Assembly: GCF_009708035.1 (NCBI RefSeq)
Contig: NZ_WMBQ01000001.1
Location: forward strand, 1,927,501-1,991,500
Direction: 5' to 3'
DNA: 64,000 bases
Source: Hyphomicrobium album
GTDB taxonomy: Bacteria > Pseudomonadota > Alphaproteobacteria > Rhizobiales > Hyphomicrobiaceae
Shown: one piece after another, positions 55,301-62,608 of the stretch
How the letters are laid out: each line of letters opens with the position of its first letter
Position numbering within the stretch: position 1 is the first letter of the stretch
Notes under the pieces: model-generated
What the model was told of the DNA's origin: nothing
Database searches by the model: none
Seen by the model: the letters and a program-made list of their open reading frames with translations, nothing else
Translations under genes and position numbers: made by a program

Positions 55301-56691
55301 GCCCGCTGAAGGTGAACGAGGAACTGGGCTTCGCGCCGACTTCGGTGTCGTTCTCGGCTCCCTGGGGCTGCGCCGGCGGCGGATCGAGCTTCCAGTGCAC
55401 CAATCCGCACGTCGACATGGAGAAGGGCGACAGCGTCGAGCTCAAGGTCAGCGTCGACGTGCCGGACGATGGACAGTGCGACCTGATCAACCGCGCCACC
55501 ACCGTCTTCCCGGTGCCTGGCACGCGTTACAACAACGGACTTGGTGACGACTTCGCCACGGCCATCGCCAAGATCCCGTCGAAGCGGTGCGAGAAGCCGC
55601 AGCGTCCGCAGTGCGACCCGGCACCGAACGAGATGCGTTCGGAAAGCGGCGCCTGCGTGTGCAAGACCGGCTTCATTCGCGGCTCGGGTCGCCAGTGCGT
55701 CGGCATCGTCGAGCCCGATCTCTGCCCCGACGGCAGGCCGATGCCGAAGAACGGCCGCTGCCTGAAGGACGAGCCGCCGCTCTGCGAGCCCGGTCCGAAC
55801 GAGGTGCGCGGCGACGGCAAGTGCGTCTGCAAGCGCGGCTACGACCGCGACAATACCGGCCGCTGCGTGAAGGACGAGCCGCCGCTCTGCGAGCCGGGTC
55901 CGAACGAGGTGCGCGACGACGGCAAGTGCGTCTGCAAGCGCGGCTACGACCGCGACAAGAACGGCCGCTGCGTGAAGGACGAGCCGCCGCTCTGCGAGCC
56001 GGGTCCGAACGAGGTGCGCGACGACGGCAAGTGCGTCTGCAAGCGCGGCTACGACCGCGACAAGAACGGCCGCTGCCTGAAGGACGAGCCACCGCTCTGC
56101 GAGCCCGGTCCGAACGAAGTGCGCGACGACGGCAAGTGCGTCTGCAAGCCCGGCTACGACCGCGACAAGAACGGCCGCTGCCTGAAGGACGAGGTGCCGC
56201 TCTGCGAGCCCGGTCCGAACGAGGTGCGCGACGACGGCAAGTGCGTCTGCAAGCGCGGCTTCGAGCGTGACAAGAACGGCCGCTGCATCACCGGCGGCTC
56301 GGACCCAGCCGAGGAGTGCCGCAAGAAGGGTTGGCTGTGGACCGGCAAGCGTTGCGTCGAGCCGCCGAAGCCGTGCCCGAAGGGAATGGTCGGCACGGCG
56401 CCGAACTGCAAGGCGATCGAGACGCCACGCTGCCCGACCGGCTTCACCGGCACGCCGCCGAACTGCAAGCCGATCCCCAAGCCGAAGTGCCCGACCGGCA
56501 TGGTCGGGACACCGCCCAACTGTCGGTCCATCGTGAAGCCGAAATGCCCGAGCGGCACGTCCGGGACGTTCCCGAACTGCAAGAGTGTCGTCCCGCGGTT
56601 GAACAAGAATGTCGTCCCGCGGCTGAAGGAGTCGCAGGCGCCACCCGTGGTGATCAAGAACTTCAAAGCGCCGCGGAAGCAGAGCAACTAG
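52372..56691 (+). CDS. Giant secreted modular protein with propeller-like, DUF11-like and Cys-rich repeat regions
   Basis: 1439 aa. Signal peptide 1-31 (FIALSFFLVASPSFA-EG). Residues about 35-490 have SMP-30/NHL-propeller character (GSIWKIDGRTGKASLFANLS, LFVTDLEFGLIHRLGLDGSV, GPGQLFLSQRGGLTGSYDYS). A Pro-rich linker is followed by four beta-sandwich modules with DUF11-like phrases (about 510-1065: CDYEISVTNDGPSPYSGMLS, CDYTVTVANTGPDPYHGPLK), each with paired Cys. Then a degenerate and five near-identical 35-residue Cys4 repeats (1131-1305), and four short CP.G..GT.PNCK repeats (about 1320-1405). It ends in a basic tail with no membrane anchor or LPXTG-like motif. Probably an extracellular surface or adhesion protein with many disulfides. 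Convergent 4-bp overlap with the ABC-F gene. Confidence 0.88.
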   Translation: MTHVAASVFQRIRRCGFIALSFFLVASPSFAEGPIVQRGDAAVTGFSGAKALPNVPDGVSPTDMTFIDTGGAVLRVFDLTRLGGPPNGALVNAPSTFEVNAGQIGQVFGVALDSETANRSPNVYVSATSLFGLQIIAKDGRRLVNGERGARWMPGQFGTLAGGGPGSIWKIDGRTGKASLFANLSFDDKDNAGPGLGAIAYDNASEQLFVTDLEFGLIHRLGLDGSVRGSFDHGASGRPNADLEPIAYDAARRMGIERPEFNVEEPSTWGFADARRRVFAVTVEDGRVYYSVAKPAQVWSVGLTADGGFADDARIEFNVEDMPGDNFVSEILFDGPGQLFLSQRGGLTGSYDYSIFAKLEKPVVRRYMWSDSDKKWSEEVGEFAVGFKTPHRSTLGGIAFNYGYFDDGKIDYGKCRATLWTTGEHLRESDDKKRDLKGGARIVHGLQATEKGNIRPLNAPPLETWFVDNDGRFDDADLYSRIGDIAIYDPCDTPTVAEPAPPVSPEPVPQPQAGIWIKKICLPAPFGGPIHCIITVTNSSVAVPDAPVTIWDAASILSGPGEGFPVTISNVAPDIPQWLCSAVPTNNLSCTLPPDLLPPGMSHFIDVTVDTAPLLAGGNHGFRNCAVLGAPWHGQACAEGGTQLTIVKTAPAACALGGDCTFGITITNTGSLPFSGDVVLSDSMFMGGGVALPAPIAIAPPFGCAPAPAAVPFSCTAPLNLAAGASHAFSITATMPAGPLPGYWAHNCVAISAPGVPPPGLPPAIPGDGNVSCAWVPVGAPLPLNNLRLSKEALHAGKCFKAPGNTILCDYEISVTNDGPSPYSGMLSLDEKVPAAATLTVADANWGCAGGPPTYACNTLAPVDIAVAASLKLPLRVSIPLAPLEAAGCSLPNTASITAPAGGSAANFNAADDSDTATADAFLSWVDIFGVLQVTCDPTNLKTTKVSKGDCVVAGGGNHRCDYTVTVANTGPDPYHGPLKVNEELGFAPTSVSFSAPWGCAGGGSSFQCTNPHVDMEKGDSVELKVSVDVPDDGQCDLINRATTVFPVPGTRYNNGLGDDFATAIAKIPSKRCEKPQRPQCDPAPNEMRSESGACVCKTGFIRGSGRQCVGIVEPDLCPDGRPMPKNGRCLKDEPPLCEPGPNEVRGDGKCVCKRGYDRDNTGRCVKDEPPLCEPGPNEVRDDGKCVCKRGYDRDKNGRCVKDEPPLCEPGPNEVRDDGKCVCKRGYDRDKNGRCLKDEPPLCEPGPNEVRDDGKCVCKPGYDRDKNGRCLKDEVPLCEPGPNEVRDDGKCVCKRGFERDKNGRCITGGSDPAEECRKKGWLWTGKRCVEPPKPCPKGMVGTAPNCKAIETPRCPTGFTGTPPNCKPIPKPKCPTGMVGTPPNCRSIVKPKCPSGTSGTFPNCKSVVPRLNKNVVPRLKESQAPPVVIKNFKAPRKQSN
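55762..56286 (+). repeat. Five tandem 105-bp coding repeats
   Basis: Copies start at 55762, 55867, 55972, 56077 and 56182. Each encodes 35 residues with the plan C-x12-C-x-C-x11-C (LCEPGPNEV.DDGKCVCK.GYDRDKNGRC). Near-identity at DNA level, including silent sites, suggests recent expansion or gene conversion, so copy number may vary between strains. Confidence 0.93.
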
Positions 56692-58310
56692 ACGCGCAGG
56701 CCGGGAGCTTCCTGGCCTGTGCGCTCCACGTACTCCGTATAGCCGCCGCCGTAGGCGTGGATGCCGTCGGGCGTCAACTCCAGCACGCGGTTCGACAGCG
56801 CGGCGAGGAAGCGACGGTCGTGCGAGACGAACAGCATGGCACCCTCGTACTGCGCCAGCGCCGTGATCAGCATCTCTTTCGTCGCCATGTCGAGATGGTT
56901 CGTCGGCTCGTCGAGCACCAGGAAGTTCGGCGGGTCATAGAGCATCAGCGCCATGACGAGGCGCGCCTTCTCGCCGCCCGACAGCACGCGGCAGCGCTTT
57001 TCCACGTCGTCGCCCGAGAAGCCGAAGCAGCCGGCGAGCGAGCGCAGCGAACCCTGGCTCGCCTGCGGGAATGAATCTTCCAACGTTTGGAACACTGTCC
57101 GCTCGCCCTTGAGCAGGTCCATCGCGTGCTGGGCGAAGTAGCCCATCTTGACGCTGCCGCCGACCGACACGCTGCCGGCATCCGGCTCTGCCGCACCGGC
57201 GACGAGCTTCAACAGCGTCGACTTGCCCGCGCCATTGATACCCATGACGCACCAGCGCTCACGCCGGCGCACCTGGAAGTCGAGCCCGTCATAGATGCGG
57301 CGGCTGCCGTAGCCCTTGCGGACGCTCTTGAGGCTGACGACATCCTCGCCCGAGCGCGGCGCCGGGGCAAACTCGAACGTCACCGTCTGCCGGCGCTTGG
57401 GCGGCTCGACGCGTTCGATCTTGTCGATCTGCTTGACGCGGCTCTGCACTTGCGCGGCGTGCGAGGCGCGCGCCTTGAAGCGCTCGATGAAGCGCATCTC
57501 CTTGGCGAGCATCGCCTGCTGGCGGTCGAACTGCGCCTGCTGCTGGCGCTCGTTGAGCGCGCGCTGCTGCTCGTAGAATTCGAGATCACCGGTGTAGGTC
57601 GTCAGCGCGCCGCCGTCGATCTCGACGACCTTGCGGACGACGCGGTTCATGAACTCGCGGTCGTGCGAGGTCATCAGCAGCACGCCCTCGTAGCCCTTGA
57701 GGAACTCTTCCAGCCAGATCAGGCTTTCGAGGTCGAGGTGGTTGCTCGGCTCGTCGAGCAGCATGGCGTCGGGGCGCATGAGCAGAACGCGGGCGAGCGC
57801 CACGCGCATCTTCCAGCCGCCCGACAGCGCCCCGACGTCGCCGTCCATCATCTCCTGCGTGAAGCTGAGGCCGGCGAGCACCTCGCGGGCACGGCCCTCC
57901 AGCGCGTAGCCATCGAGCGACTCGAAGCGCGCCTGCACCTCGCCATAGCGCTCGATGATCTCATCCATCTCGTCGGCGCGTTCAGGGTCCTGCATGGCGG
58001 CCTCGAGCGCCTTCAGCTCGGCGCCCACCTCGCTCACCGGTCCCGCTCCGTTCATCACCTCGGCGACGGCGCTGTGGCCCGACATCTCACCGACGTCCTG
58101 GCTGAAGTAGCCGATGGTCACGCCGCGATCGACGGCGACCGTGCCCTCGTCCGGCTGCTCCTCGCCGATGATCATGCGGAAGAGCGTGGTCTTGCCGGCG
58201 CCGTTCGGGCCGACCAGGCCGACCTTCTCGCCGCGGTTGAGCGTGGCCCCCGCCTCGATGAAGACGATCTGGTGGCCGTTCTGCTTGCCGATGTTGTCAA
58301 GACGGATCAT
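56688..58310 (-). CDS. ABC-F family ATPase
   Basis: 540 aa, two ABC cassettes without membrane domains. Walker A GPNGAGKTT and GINGAGKST; signature motifs LSGGWKMRVALARVLL and LSGGEKARLVMALML; Walker B LLDEPSNHLD and LVLDEPTNHLD; the interdomain linker (about 245-320, QQQAQFDRQQAMLAKEMRFI) is the P-site tRNA-interaction motif of ABC-F translation factors. Closest in layout to YbiT-like members; also called a putative Uup/EttA relative. It likely works on stalled ribosomes. A strong sigma-70 type promoter lies about 100 bp upstream. Confidence 0.93.
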   Translation of the reverse strand: MIRLDNIGKQNGHQIVFIEAGATLNRGEKVGLVGPNGAGKTTLFRMIIGEEQPDEGTVAVDRGVTIGYFSQDVGEMSGHSAVAEVMNGAGPVSEVGAELKALEAAMQDPERADEMDEIIERYGEVQARFESLDGYALEGRAREVLAGLSFTQEMMDGDVGALSGGWKMRVALARVLLMRPDAMLLDEPSNHLDLESLIWLEEFLKGYEGVLLMTSHDREFMNRVVRKVVEIDGGALTTYTGDLEFYEQQRALNERQQQAQFDRQQAMLAKEMRFIERFKARASHAAQVQSRVKQIDKIERVEPPKRRQTVTFEFAPAPRSGEDVVSLKSVRKGYGSRRIYDGLDFQVRRRERWCVMGINGAGKSTLLKLVAGAAEPDAGSVSVGGSVKMGYFAQHAMDLLKGERTVFQTLEDSFPQASQGSLRSLAGCFGFSGDDVEKRCRVLSGGEKARLVMALMLYDPPNFLVLDEPTNHLDMATKEMLITALAQYEGAMLFVSHDRRFLAALSNRVLELTPDGIHAYGGGYTEYVERTGQEAPGLRV

Positions 58311-58413
58311 GTGACCGATGTCTGGAGCAAATGTCTCCCCGGCCTCCGGCTTGGAAGCGATGCGCGGGGGTGTTGAGGAGGAGTTGGCTGGGCTGCTGCC
58401 CTTCTTGGACGCG

Positions 58414-58442
58414 ACTTAGGTCAGCATCGGGCGCGATGTCAA
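58414..58442 (-). promoter_or_regulatory. Housekeeping promoter of the ABC-F gene
   Basis: On the minus strand TTGACA (58442-58437), 17-nt spacer, CTAAGT (58419-58414). The core GGCGCGGAAnTTGAC...TGCTGACCTAAGTCGC is almost the same as that in front of the tRNA-His gene at 63951-63979. It implies a leader of about 95 nt for the ABC-F mRNA. The rest of the 359-bp gap (58311-58669) holds no gene. Confidence 0.72.
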
Positions 58443-58669
58443 TTTCCGCGCCCTCGTGGTGCCGCCGACATGGCGCCCACAACGTCACTTTCATTCTCCA
58501 ACTTAAGACGCGCAAACGCCGATCTATTTTCAGCGGAAAACCGCGCATATGGAGTTGCGTAGTTGCCGGCCCGCCACATTGAGAGTCGCAAAATAAGAAC
58601 CGGCGATGCGCCGTACTTCCACGGGCAGTTTTTTTCGTCCAATCTGCCTCCATATTGTGAGTAAAAAAA

Positions 58670-59488
58670 ATGCGTGCGTCCTTGCTGAAGCCCTTAGTTG
58701 CGGCTGTCATTTTATTGTTTTTGACGTCGTGCAGCGGTGAGGATCCACTCACGAGCGGCATCGGCACCGAGCTATTCGTCCAAGACACGATTGCTCGCGC
58801 CGAATTGCAGGATGAATACTTCGGCTGGATGTGCCGGCGCGCCGGACTTATTGGCCCGCGGCCAGCCGGAATGTCCTATTATTGCGACTATAACAGGATG
58901 CACGCAGCAGGATGGCGAAGCGCCGTCCTTGCCTCGCTCAACGATATAGACGATCGCTGCGAAGCCTATTTGTCGACGCTCGATAAGGCGAAACGCAACC
59001 GCGCCTCTTTCCTCGCCGAGTTGAGAAGCGCCACGAGCACGGCGGGCATCATTCTAAGCACGACCGGGGTCGGCCCTACGGCCATTGGCATCATCGAGGC
59101 CGCGTTCGGGCTCGCGGAGAGCTCGCTCGACAACTACTACTCCCGCCTGATCCTCGAGGTGGAGGAAGGCACCGTACAGAACCTCGTATTGAAGCGGCAG
59201 ACGGCGTACCGCACGCTCCTGCAAGACCAGTACATGATCTACATCAGGAGCAAGCCAGCCGCCTTCTATGCCGTGCGCGGCTACTTGCGCATCTGCCTGC
59301 CGTCGACCATCGAAGCGCGCATCAACTCGACCCTCGACAGCATAGTCTACCTAAATGAGGGCCGACCGGTCAGGACTTCCGGCGCGCACTACTACACGAA
59401 AGGAGGCGGCTACCTGGACCCCGTGATGTCGGGCGCCACGCCAACGGTTGATCCAGACCTCGAAAGTTTGCGGGCGCTCGTGCAATGA
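58670..59488 (+). CDS. Lipoprotein of unknown family, first of a paralogous pair
   Basis: 272 aa. Lipoprotein signal with lipobox LTSC, lipidated Cys21. The mature part is predicted mostly helical. It contains FASLN-like VLASLNDIDDRCEAYLSTLDKA, a glycine-containing hydrophobic stretch (STAGIILSTTGVGPTAIGII, about 124-143) that could be a membrane hairpin, SSLDNYYSRLILEVEEG, and FYAVRGYLRICLPSTIEA. The same blocks recur in the next gene, so the two arose by duplication. No known domain. First gene of a four-gene operon (58670-63721); the next start overlaps its stop by 4 nt. Confidence 0.78.
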   Translation: MRASLLKPLVAAVILLFLTSCSGEDPLTSGIGTELFVQDTIARAELQDEYFGWMCRRAGLIGPRPAGMSYYCDYNRMHAAGWRSAVLASLNDIDDRCEAYLSTLDKAKRNRASFLAELRSATSTAGIILSTTGVGPTAIGIIEAAFGLAESSLDNYYSRLILEVEEGTVQNLVLKRQTAYRTLLQDQYMIYIRSKPAAFYAVRGYLRICLPSTIEARINSTLDSIVYLNEGRPVRTSGAHYYTKGGGYLDPVMSGATPTVDPDLESLRALVQ

Positions 59489-60897
59489 AGCGGAAATGGA
59501 ACCTCCTGGCGGCACCGGGCGATGGCTCCACAGGGAGGTTCGCCACCGCCGTACGAATGCTCGTCGTCGCCAGCACGGTCATCATGTCGGGCTGCAGTCA
59601 AAACGAGCTGCTGCTGACCGGCATCGGCGAGACGGTCTACTCGCCCGAGGCGGAAGCCCGCGCCGAGACGCCCGACAAGTATTTCGGCGCCATGTGCCTG
59701 GCAGCGCCAGAGCTCTACTACCTTGATACGGCGGGCCAGCCGCACTGTCACCCGGACCTCACGCCGTACCAATGGAAGATGGTGCTGTTCGCCTCGCTGA
59801 ACGACGTCGACGAGCGCTGTGATGCCTACCTTGGCTCACTGGATCGCGCGCGGCGGGATCAGGCCTACTTTACGCGCAAGCTCCAAGACACGACGAGCAC
59901 CACCAAGGTCGTCATGGGGTTCGCCGAGGCGGGCGCCACGGCAATGACCGTCGTCGAGAGCATGTTCGGCTTCTCCCAATCGACGCTGAACAACTATTAC
60001 TCCCGCCGCATCCTCGATACCGGCAAGAAGTCGGTCGAGGAACTCGTCAGCAAGCTGCAGAACGCCTATCGGGAAGAGCTTTTCGCCCGACTAAAGAACC
60101 GGTCGATCGACCGTAGCGTTGGCGTCTACTACGCGGTGCGCGGATATATCCGGCTGTGTCTGCCGGCGACCATCGAGGCCGAGATCAACTCGACCATCGT
60201 CAGCGTGAAATACGTTGTGGGAGAGCGCGTCGCTGTGCCCGACCGCAGCCCAGTGCTCGCCAGCCTCGACGCGATACCGCTGATACCCGGCTCGAGCGGT
60301 GGCGACGGTGGCTCCGGCGGGAACGGCGGTCACGGCGGCCAAGATCCCTCCCAGCCAACCACTCCGAGGCCAATACCGAGCGAGAAGATCATCGGTCCCC
60401 ATCCGGCATCGACGACCGAGCAGGCGATGAGCTTGGCGAGAGGCAAGGAGATCCAGGCGGCGCTCTGCATCTCTCCGCAAGACGGCGACTTCGGCGGAGC
60501 CGATGAAACCAAGCCGACCCGAATTCAGATTTCGTGGTACTATCAGGGAATAAACCGTGGGAAACACTCTTATATAGAGCAGGATGCCGACTCCACGGCC
60601 ATTTCCAGTCTGGGCACGTGCTTCACCAATCCGCGGCGGTATCTCAATGCCTTCGAGCGTGCCAGATTTGGCTCGACTCCCGGCAAAAAGACTCTCCACA
60701 AGAGACTTCAAGTGTGGTTTGACAAAAACAAGACCAATCCGCAGATCGATCCTATATTCGCCGGCGCGGCATTCGGACAGAAAGAAGAGATCGACGAGCA
60801 GACGCGGGCCGCCATTAAGCTGGCCCAGAAACTCAACGGCACGACCGAAACGGGGGCGATGACGCCTGAATTCTTCGACTTACTGAAAGTTGATTAG
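59485..60897 (+). CDS. Paralogous lipoprotein with C-terminal peptidoglycan-binding-like extension
   Basis: 470 aa. The lipobox MSGC (Cys37) follows a long N-region; ATG 59557 (MLVVASTVIMSGC) would give a shorter signal. Residues about 40-265 are homologous to the preceding lipoprotein (LFASLNDVDERCDAYLGSLD, STLNNYYSRRIL, YYAVRGYIRLCLPATIEAEI). A Gly-rich linker (GGDGGSGGNGGHGG, about 273-286) leads to a C-terminal domain with two fragments resembling peptidoglycan-binding helices: GKEIQAALCISPQDGDFGGA and DEQTRAAIKLAQKLNGTTET ending TPEFFDLLK. It may tether to the cell wall while anchored in the membrane. Coupled to the first lipoprotein by an ATGA overlap. Confidence 0.78.
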   Translation: MKRKWNLLAAPGDGSTGRFATAVRMLVVASTVIMSGCSQNELLLTGIGETVYSPEAEARAETPDKYFGAMCLAAPELYYLDTAGQPHCHPDLTPYQWKMVLFASLNDVDERCDAYLGSLDRARRDQAYFTRKLQDTTSTTKVVMGFAEAGATAMTVVESMFGFSQSTLNNYYSRRILDTGKKSVEELVSKLQNAYREELFARLKNRSIDRSVGVYYAVRGYIRLCLPATIEAEINSTIVSVKYVVGERVAVPDRSPVLASLDAIPLIPGSSGGDGGSGGNGGHGGQDPSQPTTPRPIPSEKIIGPHPASTTEQAMSLARGKEIQAALCISPQDGDFGGADETKPTRIQISWYYQGINRGKHSYIEQDADSTAISSLGTCFTNPRRYLNAFERARFGSTPGKKTLHKRLQVWFDKNKTNPQIDPIFAGAAFGQKEEIDEQTRAAIKLAQKLNGTTETGAMTPEFFDLLKVD

Positions 60898-60929
60898 CCG
60901 TATTCGACGTCGTTTTTATTCGCCGTTCA

Positions 60930-62501
60930 ATGGGTGCCGATATGCCCCAGACTCAGATGTTCCAGATATTTGGCGGACCGAGGCTTCTTGAATTGGCCGG
61001 CTCTGGCGCAGTCCTCCTCGAGGAAATTCCGGACGGCGCGCGTGCCGTCCGCGAGGCGGAATCAGGCGAGTGGTCGAACGTCAAGCTGACCGAGCTTCCG
61101 GACCAGCCGCGCGGCTTTGTGCGGACGATTTTTCTGACGCCCGCCGACGACCAGGCGCAAAATCCGTTCCCTAACCTCGGGCCCAACGTGTTCGTGCTGC
61201 ACGTCAAGCGCCTGCGCGAGGACAAGCGCGGCGGTGCGCGCCGCACCGTGGGCACCTACGCAGCCTACTACAACGGAAGCAAGCTTGCCGGCGCCGAGGG
61301 CCACATGGTCGAGCCGCGCGGCCCGGGCGACAATACCCGCACGGGGCAGGCCGCCGACTTGCGTATCAAGGCAGGGACGTATCGCCTGCAGGTTCAAGGC
61401 CGCGCACACGGCACCACTAACACCAATTATCGGACGTTCGGCTACGAGCGCGATACGAGTTATCCGCGACCTGGGGTGCGCGTCAGGGACGCCGACACCT
61501 GGGTGCGGGAGGCGATCCTTTTTCATCCAGCCGGCGGCTTCAAATCGACCACGGGCTGCCTCAATGTCACCTCGGGCATTGCCGACGCCTCCGATGACAT
61601 CAACCTGCAAGCCAGCGTCAATCGAACCATCGGCCTCATCGACCTCATGCGTGCTCATTTGGGCGAAGCAAGGATGCCAAAAGCAAACTCGGCGCTCATC
61701 GAGGACGCCTATCTCGTCGTCGATGGCGAGCCGCCCGCCAGCGGTAGGCGCAAGCTGTCGCCCTCCTGGTATACGGGACCGGTCGTGGCAACCGAGAAGC
61801 TCTCGCCCCTCGGCGGTGGGGCCAGCCTGCGCCATGACGCACCGGAGCGCATCGCGCCGACGCAGATCGAGCCCGACGAGGTCTACGATCTTGTGGTCGA
61901 CGCTTCGCTGGAAGCGGCGAACTTCGGGGACGGCGGGCTATCCGTGTTAGAGACCATGGTCGAGCAGAACTACGACCGTTTGACGCGTATCGTCGGCGCC
62001 AACCAGCGAACGCTGTGGCATTTGTGGATCGTCTTCTGGGAAGCGGCGCAGGAGCTACCGAACTCTGAGGAGCGCGAAGCGCGCAGCCGCAGGCTCCTGG
62101 CGATCGCCGGGCGATTGAAGGCGGCCGGTGTTGATATCAACGGAGCGGCGAGCGACGTGCCGCCCATCGTGCTGGCAGCGCAGATGGACGCGGCGAAGGC
62201 GATAACGGTCCTGCACGAGCTCGGCGCCGACCTCAATCGAGTTGATCACTATGGGCGCAGCGCGTTGCATGTTGCGGCCATGCACGGAGCCGTCAACGCC
62301 TTTGCAGCCTTGCTCAAGCTCGGCGCCGATAAGACGCGCAACGTTGCCGCAACCAAAGCGGACGCAGCGGACAATCTAGTCGACGAGCTTCCCGCCGGCG
62401 CGACCGTAGCTGATGCCATTGGCACCGGCGAAGAGACCCTAACGTCGATGTCGGCACGAGGTAACTTCACAAGGATGCGGGAGCTATTGCAAGCGCGCTA
62501 G
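60930..62501 (+). CDS. SH3-like / L,D-transpeptidase (DUF5675)-like / ankyrin protein
   Basis: 523 aa, no signal peptide. Residues 1-70 form a small beta module ending RGFVRTIFLT, also found at the start of the next gene's product (RGFVRTIYIN) and SH3-like in pattern. Residues about 85-245 resemble DUF5675 and other L,D-transpeptidase-like folds: ADLRIKAGTYRLQVQG, then ILFHPAGGFKSTTGCLNVTSG with His199 and Cys210 placed like the catalytic pair H...GC. After a helical region come two to three ankyrin repeats (about 405-480; DVPPIVLAAQMDAAKAITVL, YGRSALHVAAMHGAVNAFAA). ATG 60930 or 60942; neither has a good ribosome binding site, so expression may depend on upstream translation. The enzyme call is an inference. 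Confidence 0.7.
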   Translation: MGADMPQTQMFQIFGGPRLLELAGSGAVLLEEIPDGARAVREAESGEWSNVKLTELPDQPRGFVRTIFLTPADDQAQNPFPNLGPNVFVLHVKRLREDKRGGARRTVGTYAAYYNGSKLAGAEGHMVEPRGPGDNTRTGQAADLRIKAGTYRLQVQGRAHGTTNTNYRTFGYERDTSYPRPGVRVRDADTWVREAILFHPAGGFKSTTGCLNVTSGIADASDDINLQASVNRTIGLIDLMRAHLGEARMPKANSALIEDAYLVVDGEPPASGRRKLSPSWYTGPVVATEKLSPLGGGASLRHDAPERIAPTQIEPDEVYDLVVDASLEAANFGDGGLSVLETMVEQNYDRLTRIVGANQRTLWHLWIVFWEAAQELPNSEEREARSRRLLAIAGRLKAAGVDINGAASDVPPIVLAAQMDAAKAITVLHELGADLNRVDHYGRSALHVAAMHGAVNAFAALLKLGADKTRNVAATKADAADNLVDELPAGATVADAIGTGEETLTSMSARGNFTRMRELLQAR

Positions 62502-62608
62502 CCGGCACCAGCCGGCACGCATCGATCGAGTTCAAGACATACTGAGCGCATCGCGCACCGATGTTCACGGCGATTGTCAGAAGTGATTTTGCAACAGGAG
62601 GCCGCAGG

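Noticed and set aside
55600-56290. Regular 105-bp repeats as a CRISPR array
   Set aside because: No unique spacers between repeats; period is a multiple of three and continuous with a long reading frame, so it is a coding repeat.
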